Part shown: positions 56,486-64,000 of the stretch, piece after piece | Layout: each line of letters starts with the position of its first letter | How positions within the stretch are numbered: position 1 is the first letter of the stretch | Assembly: GCF_030227115.1 (NCBI RefSeq) | Contig: NZ_JASSUA010000001.1 | Coordinates: 1,426,001 to 1,490,000, forward strand | Length of the DNA: 64,000 nucleotides | Direction of reading: 5' to 3' | Source of the DNA: Marinobacter sp. SS13-12 | Lineage (GTDB): Bacteria; Pseudomonadota; Gammaproteobacteria; Pseudomonadales; Oleiphilaceae | Position numbers and translations under genes: made by a program | The notes under the pieces: model-generated | Databases searched by the model: none | Seen by the model: only the letters and a program-made list of their open reading frames with translations | What the model was told of the DNA's origin: nothing

Positions 56486-58995
56486 TCGCGTGGCTGCGAC
56501 TGGCGTTCGGCAATCTTCGGGTCAATCGTCGGCGTACCGGCATCACGCTGCTGTCGGTGGCCGTCGGCGTCGGAGGTCTGGTGTTTCTCTGGGCTTTTAT
56601 CGATGGCATCAATGCCCAGATGATCAACAACATGACCGGTTATGTAACCGGCGACCTGAAAGTGCACCAGCGCGGATTTCACGACGACCGGGAAATGAAC
56701 ATTGCCGTTGCCGAGCATTGGAACCTTGCTGAGGAAATATCCTCCGTAACCGGTGTCGCAGCGACCACTCCCAGGGTGACGGGCAATGCGCTGGCCAGCC
56801 ATGCCGACCAGTCACGGGCCTTGCAGGTGATGGGGGTCGACAGCACAACAGAGCCGCAGGTAACCCGGCTTGATCGGTCGATCATCCACGGGCGCTATCT
56901 GGAGGGGGACAATGAGATCGTTATGGGCGTGGACGCCGCCAGTGCCCTGAGTACCTCCCCGGGAGATGAGCTGGTGCTGGTGGTTCAGGCAGCGGACGGC
57001 TCCATTGGCGCAGACCGGTTCGAGGTGGTGGGTGTTTTCGAAACCGGCATCAAACGTATTGATGGCTTTGTAGCCCAGATGCCCCTGGCATCCGCCCAGA
57101 CACTGTATGCCTTTGAAGGTCGGTTTACCGAGATTGCTGCCCGCGTAGAGGACTCTGACCAGCTCGAAGCGGTGGTTGGAAGCCTGCGAAATCAGCTACA
57201 GGAACGCAATGTGGAAGTCCTGGGCTGGCCGGCGCTGATGCCTTCGCTGGTGCAAATGGTCGCGTTTCACGACGCCGTCGCCTACATCGTCATCTTCGTG
57301 GTGTTTGTGGTGGTGGCGGCCGGCATCGTCAATACCATTCTGATGTCGGTGCTGGAACGTGGTCGGGAATTCGGGGTAATGATGGCTCTGGGTACCCCCA
57401 GCAGCCGGATTATCTGGCTGGTGCTTCTGGAAACGACGATTCTGGCCGGCCTGGGTTACCTGTTGGGGCTGGTGCTGGGGCTGTCACTGACCGGTTACTT
57501 CGGTTCCCAGGGGCTGGACTTCAGTGCCTATATCAAGGCCATGGATACCATGCCGGGGCTGAGCAGCATCGTCTATCCCACCATCGAATTCTCCCGCCTG
57601 GTGGTGATTGGCATCGTGGTTGTGTCGGTGGCCCTGCTGGCGGCACTGCTCCCGGCCTGGAAAGCCAGCCGCAACAGCCCGCTGGAGGCGATAGGTGCAC
57701 GGCGCAATGTGATCAATCGTATCCGCAGAATCCATTGGGAGGTGACGTCTGATCACCGGCTGCTGATTTTTGCGCAAATGGCACTTCGCTCGGTATTCCG
57801 TAATCCACGCCGGTCAGTGATTACCGCATCGGCTACCGCGTTCGGGCTGGCCGCCTATCTGTTCCTGTACGCCTTCGCCGATGGTTTCTTCGAGCAGATG
57901 ATCCACAACTCGACGCAACAGCTCAGCGGGCATGTTCAGGTGATGGAGGAGGGGCACAACGTCGATCTTTCGCCGGCCCTGCGCATTGCTGACAGCCAGG
58001 TGCTGCGCCAGCGATTGCAGGAGCGGCCAAAAGTCGAAGCCGCCTCACCCCGGGTGGTGCTCAGAGCCATGGTGGCAAACCCCGGGCAGAGCCTGCCGGT
58101 CGAACTGGTGGGTATTGCAGCGGAACAGGAGAAGGCCGTTACCGAGCTTTCCGGGTACATGGAGCAGGGCGCGTACGTTCAGTCTGGAGAGAACGGGATT
58201 GTGATCGGTCAAAAGCTGGCCGAGGAGATAAATGCCCGGTTGGGGGATAAGCTGGTGATCACGGTTCAGCAGGCTGATGGAGATCTTGCCTCCAGCGCCC
58301 AGGCCATTCGCGGTATCTACCGCACCGGCAGTGACCTGTTCGACACAGAGTATGCATTTATCGATATCAATACTGCCCGAAACCTGGGTGGGCTGCAGGA
58401 AGACGAAGTTTCACGGATCGTGCTGAGGCTGTCAGATCGCTCAGACAGTGCGGCCCTGGCACAAACCCTGAACCAGTCGTCGCTTCTGACCAACAACGGC
58501 CTGATGGCCCAGGACTGGGAAACCTTGCTGCCTGTGGTTGTACAGATGGTTGAGATGAGCAAGGTAGATTTCTATCTCATCCTGTCGGTGGTCTTTGTGG
58601 TGGTCGCCATTGGTGTCATGAACACCATGGTGATGTCGGTGATGGAGCGTACCCCGGAACTGGGCGTCATGCTGGCACTGGGTACGAGAGGCGGACAATT
58701 ACAGCTGACGATTCTGTTTGAGGCATTCTTTCTTGCGGTATTGGGTATGGTGGCAGGAATGGTAGTTGGCGGCCTGCTTGTCTTCTGGCTTGGCCAGACC
58801 GGCATTGATCTGTCCTCGATCAGCCGCTCTCTGGAAGCCATCCCCGGTATCACCGACCGTATCTATCCAGTGTTGATTTTCGATCATGTCTGGCTTCCCA
58901 GCCTGCTGTTGTTCCTGTGCTCCGTGCTGGTAGCGCTGTACCCGGCGTGGCGGGCCTCACGACTGGACCCGGTGGAGGCCATTCGGCATGGTTAG
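56482..58995 (+). CDS. ABC permease with two fused FtsX/LolC-E halves
   Basis: An 837-residue membrane protein composed of two similar halves. Each has one N-terminal helix, a periplasmic MacB-type domain and three C-terminal helices. Half 1 starts MIAWLRLAFGNLRVNRRRTGITLLSVAVGVG; half 2 starts near residue 425 with IFAQMALRSVFRNPRRSVITASATAFGL. FtsX blocks occur in both: ILMSVLERGREFGVMMALGT and MVMSVMERTPELGVMLALGT. One gene thus replaces the usual LolC plus LolE pair. Start is GTG, overlapping the ATPase stop. Confidence 0.9.
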   Translation: MIAWLRLAFGNLRVNRRRTGITLLSVAVGVGGLVFLWAFIDGINAQMINNMTGYVTGDLKVHQRGFHDDREMNIAVAEHWNLAEEISSVTGVAATTPRVTGNALASHADQSRALQVMGVDSTTEPQVTRLDRSIIHGRYLEGDNEIVMGVDAASALSTSPGDELVLVVQAADGSIGADRFEVVGVFETGIKRIDGFVAQMPLASAQTLYAFEGRFTEIAARVEDSDQLEAVVGSLRNQLQERNVEVLGWPALMPSLVQMVAFHDAVAYIVIFVVFVVVAAGIVNTILMSVLERGREFGVMMALGTPSSRIIWLVLLETTILAGLGYLLGLVLGLSLTGYFGSQGLDFSAYIKAMDTMPGLSSIVYPTIEFSRLVVIGIVVVSVALLAALLPAWKASRNSPLEAIGARRNVINRIRRIHWEVTSDHRLLIFAQMALRSVFRNPRRSVITASATAFGLAAYLFLYAFADGFFEQMIHNSTQQLSGHVQVMEEGHNVDLSPALRIADSQVLRQRLQERPKVEAASPRVVLRAMVANPGQSLPVELVGIAAEQEKAVTELSGYMEQGAYVQSGENGIVIGQKLAEEINARLGDKLVITVQQADGDLASSAQAIRGIYRTGSDLFDTEYAFIDINTARNLGGLQEDEVSRIVLRLSDRSDSAALAQTLNQSSLLTNNGLMAQDWETLLPVVVQMVEMSKVDFYLILSVVFVVVAIGVMNTMVMSVMERTPELGVMLALGTRGGQLQLTILFEAFFLAVLGMVAGMVVGGLLVFWLGQTGIDLSSISRSLEAIPGITDRIYPVLIFDHVWLPSLLLFLCSVLVALYPAWRASRLDPVEAIRHG

Positions 58996-60121
58996 TCGCC
59001 CTCCACTGGTGGCGGTGGGCCTGGCCTGGCTAATGCTGGCTTCGAACGCTGCGGCTGACTTCAGCCATTCCGGATCGCTCAAGAACCTCAGTGCCGGGTC
59101 GCGCTCGCTGGTTGATGACGATCGTTACTTCTCGAACCTGACCCGCCTGCGACTGGAACCCCGCTATCGATATGAAGACTGGGTTCTGGATGCAGCCTAC
59201 GACCTGGAGCTGGTGACAGGCAGTTTTCTGGACAGCCCGGAATTCGCCCTGCTAAGAGATGTTCCCGATCCACGCTACTGGGATCTCCAGGGCGACGTGT
59301 ACGAGTCAGGGGATGTGTTGGCGCGCCATCAACTTTATCGTGGCACGATACAGTGGCGCTCGCCAGCCGGGGATTTCCGATTTGGGCGCCAACAGGTGAA
59401 CTGGTCCACGGCCCTGATCTGGAACCCCATGGACATCCTCAATCCTGTCAGCCCCCTCAACCTGGAACCTGATGAACGAATTGGCGTGGACGCTGTGTTA
59501 TGGGACAGCCCTTTGGGGGCAACCGGCCGAGTCAGCGCTGTTCATGCCCTGCAACACAGTGACAAAGAGGCCAGCACGGCGGCGAGGGCCAAGCGTTTTG
59601 TTGCCGGGGTCGATGCAGGTGTGATGATAGGTGAGTTTGCTGGCGCTACCAAAGCAGGTGTTAGCGGCAGTGGCTCGGTGGCCGGCACCGGTTGGCGTAC
59701 CGAAATTGTATGGAGCGAGCCGGAGACAGGCGAGCGTTACTGGCAGGGCGTGGCGGATCTGAACTGGGCGTTTCGCAACGGGTTTAATCTGGCACTGGAG
59801 TATTTCTACAACGGTCAGCCTGCGCCGCCGGCAAACCTGGACGTCTTGCGGCTGGTTTCCACCCACCCACTGTATACCGGGCGCCATTATACCGGGCTGC
59901 TGGCATGGCAGGATATCAACCCGTTCTGGCAGTATCGGGTGGTGGCTATTCGCAATGCGGATGATGCCAGTTGGGTACTTTACCCCCGGTCTACATGGAC
60001 GCTGCCGCTAAAACGGGAAATCTACCTCACGGCCGGAGCCCAGTGGTTCGGAGGTGACGACGACAGCGAATACGGGAGATTAGAGCCGCTGGGGCTGATG
60101 GAGGTGCAGTGGTTTTTCTGA
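58988..60121 (+). CDS. Outer-membrane beta-barrel protein
   Basis: A 377-residue protein with signal peptide (about 1-23) and many amphipathic strands (LRLEPRYRYEDWVLDAAYDLEL, GTIQWRSPAGDFRFGRQQVNW, FNLALEYFYNGQ). It ends in the terminal Phe pair MEVQWFF typical of barrels inserted by BAM. It lies at the end of an ABC operon, starting inside the permease stop. It may be the outer-membrane partner or client of the exporter. No named family is certain. Confidence 0.75.
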   Translation: MVSRPPLVAVGLAWLMLASNAAADFSHSGSLKNLSAGSRSLVDDDRYFSNLTRLRLEPRYRYEDWVLDAAYDLELVTGSFLDSPEFALLRDVPDPRYWDLQGDVYESGDVLARHQLYRGTIQWRSPAGDFRFGRQQVNWSTALIWNPMDILNPVSPLNLEPDERIGVDAVLWDSPLGATGRVSAVHALQHSDKEASTAARAKRFVAGVDAGVMIGEFAGATKAGVSGSGSVAGTGWRTEIVWSEPETGERYWQGVADLNWAFRNGFNLALEYFYNGQPAPPANLDVLRLVSTHPLYTGRHYTGLLAWQDINPFWQYRVVAIRNADDASWVLYPRSTWTLPLKREIYLTAGAQWFGGDDDSEYGRLEPLGLMEVQWFF

Positions 60122-60597
60122 ATGTTGTTCTGCGGCCGCGATCTGTGGTTGTGCTTGCCCTGATGATCTGGGGCGTCAGTTTTTTTCTGCACTTTTTTTG
60201 GGAAATGGTGCAGGTTCCGTTCTTTACCGATATGACTGAAGCTCGTCATTGGGATGTGGTGTGGTTATGCACCCGTGCCACTATCGGAGATGCCAATATA
60301 GCCATTGGCGCCTATGCAGTTGCGGGATTGATATCAAGGGACTGGTTTTGGGTAGTGAGCGGCTGGAGACGAACCAGCCTGTCCGTTTACCTTGCTGTCG
60401 GGCTACTTGTAACGATCCTTTTTGAGTACTGGGCAACAGGGGAGGGTGACAGGTGGAATTATGGCGAGTTAATGCCGGTGGTCACATGGACAGGCACCGG
60501 TGTACTGCCTCTCGCCCAATGGGTTTTCTTGCCGTTGTTAACAGTATTGGTTGTCAAATGGATGTTTCTTGGATGGTTGATCTTGAGAGACAAATGA
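60109..60597 (+). CDS. Four-helix membrane protein of unknown function
   Basis: A 162-residue protein with about four hydrophobic helices; helix 1 contains WGVSFFLHFFWEMVQVPFF, and DVVWLCTRATIGDANIAIGAYAV forms helix 2. The start is GTG with GGAGG 4 bases upstream, overlapping the barrel gene by 13 bases. It is the last gene of the operon before a hairpin terminator. I do not recognise a characterised family. Confidence 0.7.
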   Translation: MVFLNVVLRPRSVVVLALMIWGVSFFLHFFWEMVQVPFFTDMTEARHWDVVWLCTRATIGDANIAIGAYAVAGLISRDWFWVVSGWRRTSLSVYLAVGLLVTILFEYWATGEGDRWNYGELMPVVTWTGTGVLPLAQWVFLPLLTVLVVKWMFLGWLILRDK

Positions 60598-60651
60598 AAG
60601 AGTGATAATAGTGAGATGGGCAAGCAAATTTTTATATATTTAATGCGCAAT

Positions 60652-60691
60652 AAATAGTCGGCCACCTTTTATAATAAGTGGTCGACTATTT
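60652..60691. terminator. Bidirectional hairpin terminator
   Basis: Fourteen-base arms AAATAGTCGGCCAC and GTGGTCGACTATTT with one G-T wobble and a 12-base AT-rich loop. A and T runs flank it on both sides, so it can end the plus operon finishing at 60597 and the minus gene finishing at 60720. Confidence 0.75.
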
Positions 60692-60719
60692 ATTTGACTT
60701 TCTAATTCTGAAATTTTAT

Positions 60720-60962
60720 TCAAGAATGAGTGTGGTTCAGGTCTTTATTTCCTGATTCATTTTCTTCGTATTTCACCTCTGATTTACTAATATTCCAGTG
60801 ATTGGTTTTGTTTTGTACGCAGGTCATTTCAGATCTTTCTGCACTGATTGATTTGTTCGGGTAACTGCGCGCTTCATTGATACGATCCGCCAAACCCGAG
60901 TTGGCAGTAGCCATGGTTGAAAGTAAGGCAGTGACTGCCGCAGCGATAATTGCTTTTTTCAT
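60720..60962 (-). CDS. Small secreted protein of unknown function
   Basis: An 80-residue protein with signal peptide MKKAIIAAAVTALLSTMATA and a mature part of about 60 residues, polar, with one Cys (EMTCVQNK) and a His-containing end (LNHTHS). AGGA lies 8 bases before the ATG. Base composition is more AT-rich than its neighbours. Upstream is the TTCAG box at 60999-61014, which points the other way. Confidence 0.6.
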   Translation of the reverse strand: MKKAIIAAAVTALLSTMATANSGLADRINEARSYPNKSISAERSEMTCVQNKTNHWNISKSEVKYEENESGNKDLNHTHS

Positions 60963-60998
60963 GATATTGTCCTTTCTTGCCATAAATAGGCTCAGTAA

Positions 60999-61014
60999 TT
61001 CAGCTCGGTTTCAG
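60999..61014 (+). promoter_or_regulatory. TTCAG-N6-TTCAG box before the predicted sRNA
   Basis: TTCAG repeats 11 bases apart, pointing rightwards, with a -10-like TTTACT (61025-61030) exactly 10 bases downstream. No ORF of note follows before a hairpin-T terminator at 61103-61129. Confidence 0.62.
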
Positions 61015-61036
61015 GTTCGTGTGATTTACTTGTTCG

Positions 61037-61130
61037 CGATCAGGGCACCGACTGCTCAACATTTGAGTTAGCCGGTGCCTGTGTCTCCGCGAGTTGACTT
61101 TGCCGCAGGATTTACCCTGCGGTATTTTTT
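61037..61130 (+). ncRNA. Predicted small RNA of about 93 nt
   Basis: Bounded by a regulated-looking promoter (60999-61030) and a factor-independent terminator (61103-61129). The transcript would fold a first hairpin with arms GGCACCG (61044-61050) and CGGTGCC (61073-61079), enclosing CTCAA/TTGAG, then the terminator stem CCGCAGG / CCTGCGG followed by TATTTTTTT. No start codon with a ribosome site is present. The 3' end overlaps antisense the last codons of the gene at 61112-61399. Ends are estimates from the -10 position and T run. Confidence 0.5.
61103..61130 (+). terminator. Rho-independent terminator of the predicted sRNA
   Basis: Stem CCGCAGG / CCTGCGG (61103-61109 and 61116-61122) with a 6-base loop and a following T run (61125-61131). 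On the plus strand no protein gene lies upstream, so it calls for a non-coding transcript. Confidence 0.7.
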
Positions 61131-61399
61131 TGCCGTTTTTTCAGTGCATTATGGTAGGATCGGCCTTCTTCTGTACTGATCATTTGTAGACGTGCCTCCA
61201 TGCCTACCTCGGACATCGCATTAAGCGTCATGTCTTTGTGCAGACGCTGCATATCTTCATTCTGAAGGATGTTTCCGAAGGATTGTTTGTCCTGTATTTT
61301 ATTATGCATGGCCTTCATGTCATTATTCTCTGACATGTTGCCAGCGAATACAGTTGTTGAAAGGGTAATTGCTGCAGCTAATACAAATAACTTTTTCAT
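61112..61399 (-). CDS. Small Met-rich secreted protein
   Basis: A 95-residue protein: signal peptide MKKLFVLAAAITLSTTVFA, then a helical mature part rich in Met, His, Asn and Glu (NMSENNDMKAMHNKI, MQRLHKDMTLNAM). Met/His spacing suggests periplasmic Cu(I) binding, but this is not proven. AGGAGG precedes the ATG by 7 bases. A TTCAG repeat box (61446-61461) and a -10-like TTTAAT sit upstream at the same distance as for the response regulator gene. Confidence 0.68.
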   Translation of the reverse strand: MKKLFVLAAAITLSTTVFAGNMSENNDMKAMHNKIQDKQSFGNILQNEDMQRLHKDMTLNAMSEVGMEARLQMISTEEGRSYHNALKKRQKNTAG

Positions 61400-61445
61400 A
61401 ATTCCACCTCCTGTTTGGTTGGTGAGATCATTAAACCACCAGTTT

Positions 61446-61461
61446 CTGAATTTATCCTGAA
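61446..61461 (-). promoter_or_regulatory. TTCAG-N6-TTCAG box before the Met-rich protein
   Basis: Plus-strand CTGAA-N6-CTGAA; on the minus strand TTCAG repeats 11 bases apart with TTTAAT 10 bases downstream and the start 46 bases away. Confidence 0.72.
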
Positions 61462-61552
61462 ATTAAGAATAATAAAATTGAAAACATTTTTGATATTTGT
61501 CACGTATAAAAATACTTGAGTCAGATCAAAATATGCTGTTTTTATTATAAAT

Positions 61553-61568
61553 TTCAGTTTGGTTTCAG
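61553..61568 (+). promoter_or_regulatory. TTCAG-N6-TTCAG box before the cus operon
   Basis: TTCAG repeats 11 bases apart, TAAGAT 10 bases downstream, and the TTG start of the efflux operon 50 bases away. Confidence 0.72.
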
Positions 61569-61618
61569 ATTAGAGCCATAAGATCTCCTTTCGGAATAAT
61601 TTCAACGGAGATTTCAAG

Positions 61619-62938
61619 TTGTCCATCCTTCCTCGCATTATAAAACCGGCCATTTTTGGCGCTCTGGTTCTGACCAGCCTGCCCGGTTGGGCGGAACCAG
61701 AGCTTGAACTGACGAGCGTCATCAATACGGCTATCGAGAACGATCCCTGGCTTCGCCAGAGCGCCCGGATGCAGGACGCGTTAATGGAAGAGTCCTACGC
61801 AGATGGAGCGCTCCCTGATCCCCGGGTAACCATCGGCGCCGCGAATCTGCCTACGGATACCTTTGACACCGGGCAGGAGGGCATGACTCAGGCCACCATT
61901 GGATTCTCCCAGCGCATTCCCCGTGGTGACAGTCGTCACCTGGCCAGTGAAAAAAAGACCCGCCTGGCTGACGTGCAGCCATTCCGCCGGGAGAATCGGC
62001 GCGAGCAGGTGACGGAAAGGGTAACTCACCTCTGGCTTGAGCTCTGGCGATCGCAGGAGAGTATCCGGTTGATAGAGGACAAACGGGGGCTCTTCGAACA
62101 GTTGTCAGATGTCGCTGAAGCAGGCTACACCTCGGCAACCATGGGCTCGAGGCAACAGGATATTATTCGCGCTTCGCTGGAGCTGACCCGGCTTGAGGAC
62201 CGGCTGGCAGCCCTGAACACACAACTGGCGTCCAACCGTGAATCGCTGGGCGAGTGGATTGGCGCGGAGGCAGCACAGTTACCGGTGACCGGACAGATTC
62301 CGCCAGAGCTATCGACCGGGCTTCCGGACAGGTGGCGCGAAACGAATATCGATGGGTTGATCCGCCACCCCTCGATTCGGGCGACGGATCAGTTGATCGA
62401 TGCCCAGGCGATTGATGTTGACCTGGCGCGCCAGGCCTACAAACCAGAATGGTCTGTTTTCGCGCAGTATGGCTATCGGGACAGGGCACCGAACGGACAG
62501 GATCGTGCCGACCTGTTTTCTGTAGGCATTGGTTTTGACCTCCCGATTTTTACCGGCAACCGACAGGACCGGAAGCTGCGTTCCTCGACAGCACGGCTGG
62601 AAGCGGCCAGATCCGAGCGGATACTGAAGATGCGGGATCTCCAGGCCAGGGCCCGCGCCGCAATGGCACGGATGGAACAACTTGACGACCGGATCAGGCT
62701 TTACCGTCAGACCCTGCTGCCGCAAATGGAAGAGCAGGCCAGCGCCGCCCTGACAGCCTACGACAATGACGATGGCGATTTCGCAGAAGCCGTGCGTGCG
62801 CGCATTGACGAACTCAATGCCCAGGTTGAGTTGACACAGATACTTGCCGAGCGTGCAAAAAGCCTTGCGAGCTTTCGTTATCTGACCGCGAATTCCTCCG
62901 AAGATCCCTCTTTGAAACTGCCTAACCATCAGGACTAA
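61619..62938 (+). CDS. cusC: Outer-membrane efflux channel, CusC/CzcC type
   Basis: A 439-residue TolC-family protein: signal peptide (about 1-25), then two OEP-type repeats of long helices (AIENDPWLRQSARMQDALMEESYADGALPDPRVTIG; GLIRHPSIRATDQLIDAQAIDVDLARQAYKPEW). The start is TTG with GGAG 8 bases upstream; no ATG fits. It is the outer-membrane exit of a metal RND pump. The next gene encodes the CusB-like adaptor. A TTCAG box precedes it, tying it to the copper regulon. Confidence 0.88.
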   Translation: MSILPRIIKPAIFGALVLTSLPGWAEPELELTSVINTAIENDPWLRQSARMQDALMEESYADGALPDPRVTIGAANLPTDTFDTGQEGMTQATIGFSQRIPRGDSRHLASEKKTRLADVQPFRRENRREQVTERVTHLWLELWRSQESIRLIEDKRGLFEQLSDVAEAGYTSATMGSRQQDIIRASLELTRLEDRLAALNTQLASNRESLGEWIGAEAAQLPVTGQIPPELSTGLPDRWRETNIDGLIRHPSIRATDQLIDAQAIDVDLARQAYKPEWSVFAQYGYRDRAPNGQDRADLFSVGIGFDLPIFTGNRQDRKLRSSTARLEAARSERILKMRDLQARARAAMARMEQLDDRIRLYRQTLLPQMEEQASAALTAYDNDDGDFAEAVRARIDELNAQVELTQILAERAKSLASFRYLTANSSEDPSLKLPNHQD

Positions 62939-62943
62939 CGACC

Positions 62944-64000
62944 ATGGCCAATCTGATTCGCCCATTGGGTTTTGTGTTACTGGGTGGCGTTGCCGGGGCG
63001 GCGGCTGCCTACTGGCTGGCCCCCGACGCCGGAATGAACCATGCCCCCGAAACTGCCACCACTGAAAGCAAAGAACCTTTGTATTGGGTGGCGCCCATGG
63101 ACCCCGAATTCAAACGTGATAAACCGGGCAAGTCGCCCATGGGCATGGACCTGGTTCCCGTCTATGAGGAGGCTGGGTCCGGGGAGGACGCACCAGGCAC
63201 GGTCCGGATCTCACCAACCGTGGTCAACAACCTGGGCGTGCGCACGGCACCCGTAATCCAGGGGCGGTTGCCAAGCACCCTCAGAACCGTGGGCTACGTG
63301 CAGTACAACGAAGATGAGATGACCCACGTGCACCCTCGTGTTGAAGGGTGGATCGAAGCCCTCTACGTAAAAGCAGAGGGCGAAACCGTCGAGGAAGGAA
63401 AGCCCCTGTACACCCTCTATTCGCCAATGCTTGTTAACGCCCAGGAAGAGCTGATCCTGGCATTGAACAGGGGAAACCAGCGCCTGATCAATGCCGCTGA
63501 AGAACGTCTCAGGGCCCTGAATGTACCCGCAACGGTAATCCGGCAGTTGAAAGACGCCCGTGAAGTTCAGCGGACAATGACTGTCCATGCCCGGGCCTCG
63601 GGCGTTATCGATAACCTGAACGTGCGAGAGGGCATGTTCATCAAGCCCGGCGACCGGGTTTTGTCGATAGCGTCGCTTGATGAAGTATGGGTGATCGGTG
63701 AGGTATTCGAGAGCCAGCTTTCGGCGCTCGACGCGGGCAATCGGGTGGTGATGACTCTGGATTACATGCCCGGGCGCCAATGGACGGGGCGCGTGGATTA
63801 TGTCTATCCGGAGATCAACCCGAAAACCCGGACGGCACGGGTCAGAATGCGCTTTGACAATACCGATGGTGCACTGTTGCCAGGTATGTTCGCCGGGCTC
63901 GAGGTTCAGGGGGAGCGAAGGGAACGACGCATGCTTGTGCCCCGGGAGTCCATAATTCGCACCGGACAGAGCGACCGCCTGGTGCTGGCGCTGGAGGAGG
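62944..64000 (+). CDS. cusB: Metal efflux adaptor protein, CusB type (partial)
   Basis: The first 352 codons of a membrane fusion protein; the gene runs off the right edge. It has an N-terminal anchor (LGFVLLGGVAGAAAAYWLA), a heavy-metal-binding domain (WVAPMDPEFK then PGKSPMGMDLVPVY, about 45-75) as in CusB, then barrel-sandwich and helical hairpin segments (RVEGWIEALYVKAEGETVEEGKPLYTLYSP). The Met residues of the CusB Cu(I) site are kept. It starts 5 bases after cusC. The RND pump CusA is expected next, beyond the window. Confidence 0.9.
   Translation, partial: MANLIRPLGFVLLGGVAGAAAAYWLAPDAGMNHAPETATTESKEPLYWVAPMDPEFKRDKPGKSPMGMDLVPVYEEAGSGEDAPGTVRISPTVVNNLGVRTAPVIQGRLPSTLRTVGYVQYNEDEMTHVHPRVEGWIEALYVKAEGETVEEGKPLYTLYSPMLVNAQEELILALNRGNQRLINAAEERLRALNVPATVIRQLKDAREVQRTMTVHARASGVIDNLNVREGMFIKPGDRVLSIASLDEVWVIGEVFESQLSALDAGNRVVMTLDYMPGRQWTGRVDYVYPEINPKTRTARVRMRFDNTDGALLPGMFAGLEVQGERRERRMLVPRESIIRTGQSDRLVLALEE

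Overview
The window looks like chromosomal DNA from a denitrifying marine gammaproteobacterium, most probably Marinobacter or a close relative. This is inferred from the nirS/nor gene order, the Anr/Dnr-type boxes and the gene content; no rRNA or other marker gene is present to confirm it. I see no tRNA, rRNA, CRISPR array, insertion sequence or phage gene.

Denitrification region (about 1.5-28.5 kb). Three nitrate/nitrite porters of the NarK/NNP family, a universal stress protein and an NnrS-like membrane protein lead into a complete cytochrome cd1 nitrite reductase island. nirS-D-L-G-H-J-E-N runs on the minus strand, with a Crp/Fnr-type regulator after it. Divergently, nirC-nirF-(PhnD-like)-nirQ-(small membrane protein) runs on the plus strand. 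A minus-strand norC-norB-(polyferredoxin)-norD-norE-norF operon makes and matures nitric oxide reductase. Boxes of the form TTGAN-N4-NTCAA lie upstream of both narK genes, usp, nirS, nirC and norC. Nitrate reductase and nitrous oxide reductase are not in the window. At the left end are a gene running off the edge, a SirB2-family protein and a voltage-gated cation channel with an acidic, calcium-channel-like filter.

Metal region (about 30-43.7 kb and 60.7-64 kb). A two-component system, a PbrR/CadR-type MerR regulator and a CDF-like exporter face a copper block: cupredoxin, multicopper oxidase CopA, CopB, an HMA-like protein, an APC permease, a copper P1B ATPase, a DUF302 protein, a ferric-reductase-like flavoprotein and a cytochrome b5/FMN-binding protein. 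The right edge holds two small periplasmic proteins and a CusC-CusB efflux operon that runs off the window.

Between them (43.8-52.4 kb) is a compact operon for a complex-I-like membrane complex (NuoA, H, J, K, L, M, N) with no NADH module. Its only hydrophilic subunit is a fusion of a degenerate NuoB, a heavy-metal-binding domain, a His-rich tract and a degenerate NuoD. Its nuoL reading frame carries a one-base shift. Then come an ATP-grasp gene and an operon for a YncE-like propeller, a LolA-like protein, an ABC ATPase, a double FtsX permease and an outer-membrane barrel (53.9-60.6 kb).

The most striking non-coding signal is a repeated promoter element, TTCAG-N6-TTCAG with a -10-like hexamer usually 10 bases downstream. 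It occurs seven times in the intergenic regions I read. It lies before the two-component operon, the cupredoxin, the HMA-like gene, the YncE/ABC operon, a small secreted protein and the cus operon, and before a short stretch with no ORF that ends in a hairpin-T terminator, which I predict to be a metal-responsive small RNA. These sites link the scattered metal genes and the ABC operon into one probable regulon.
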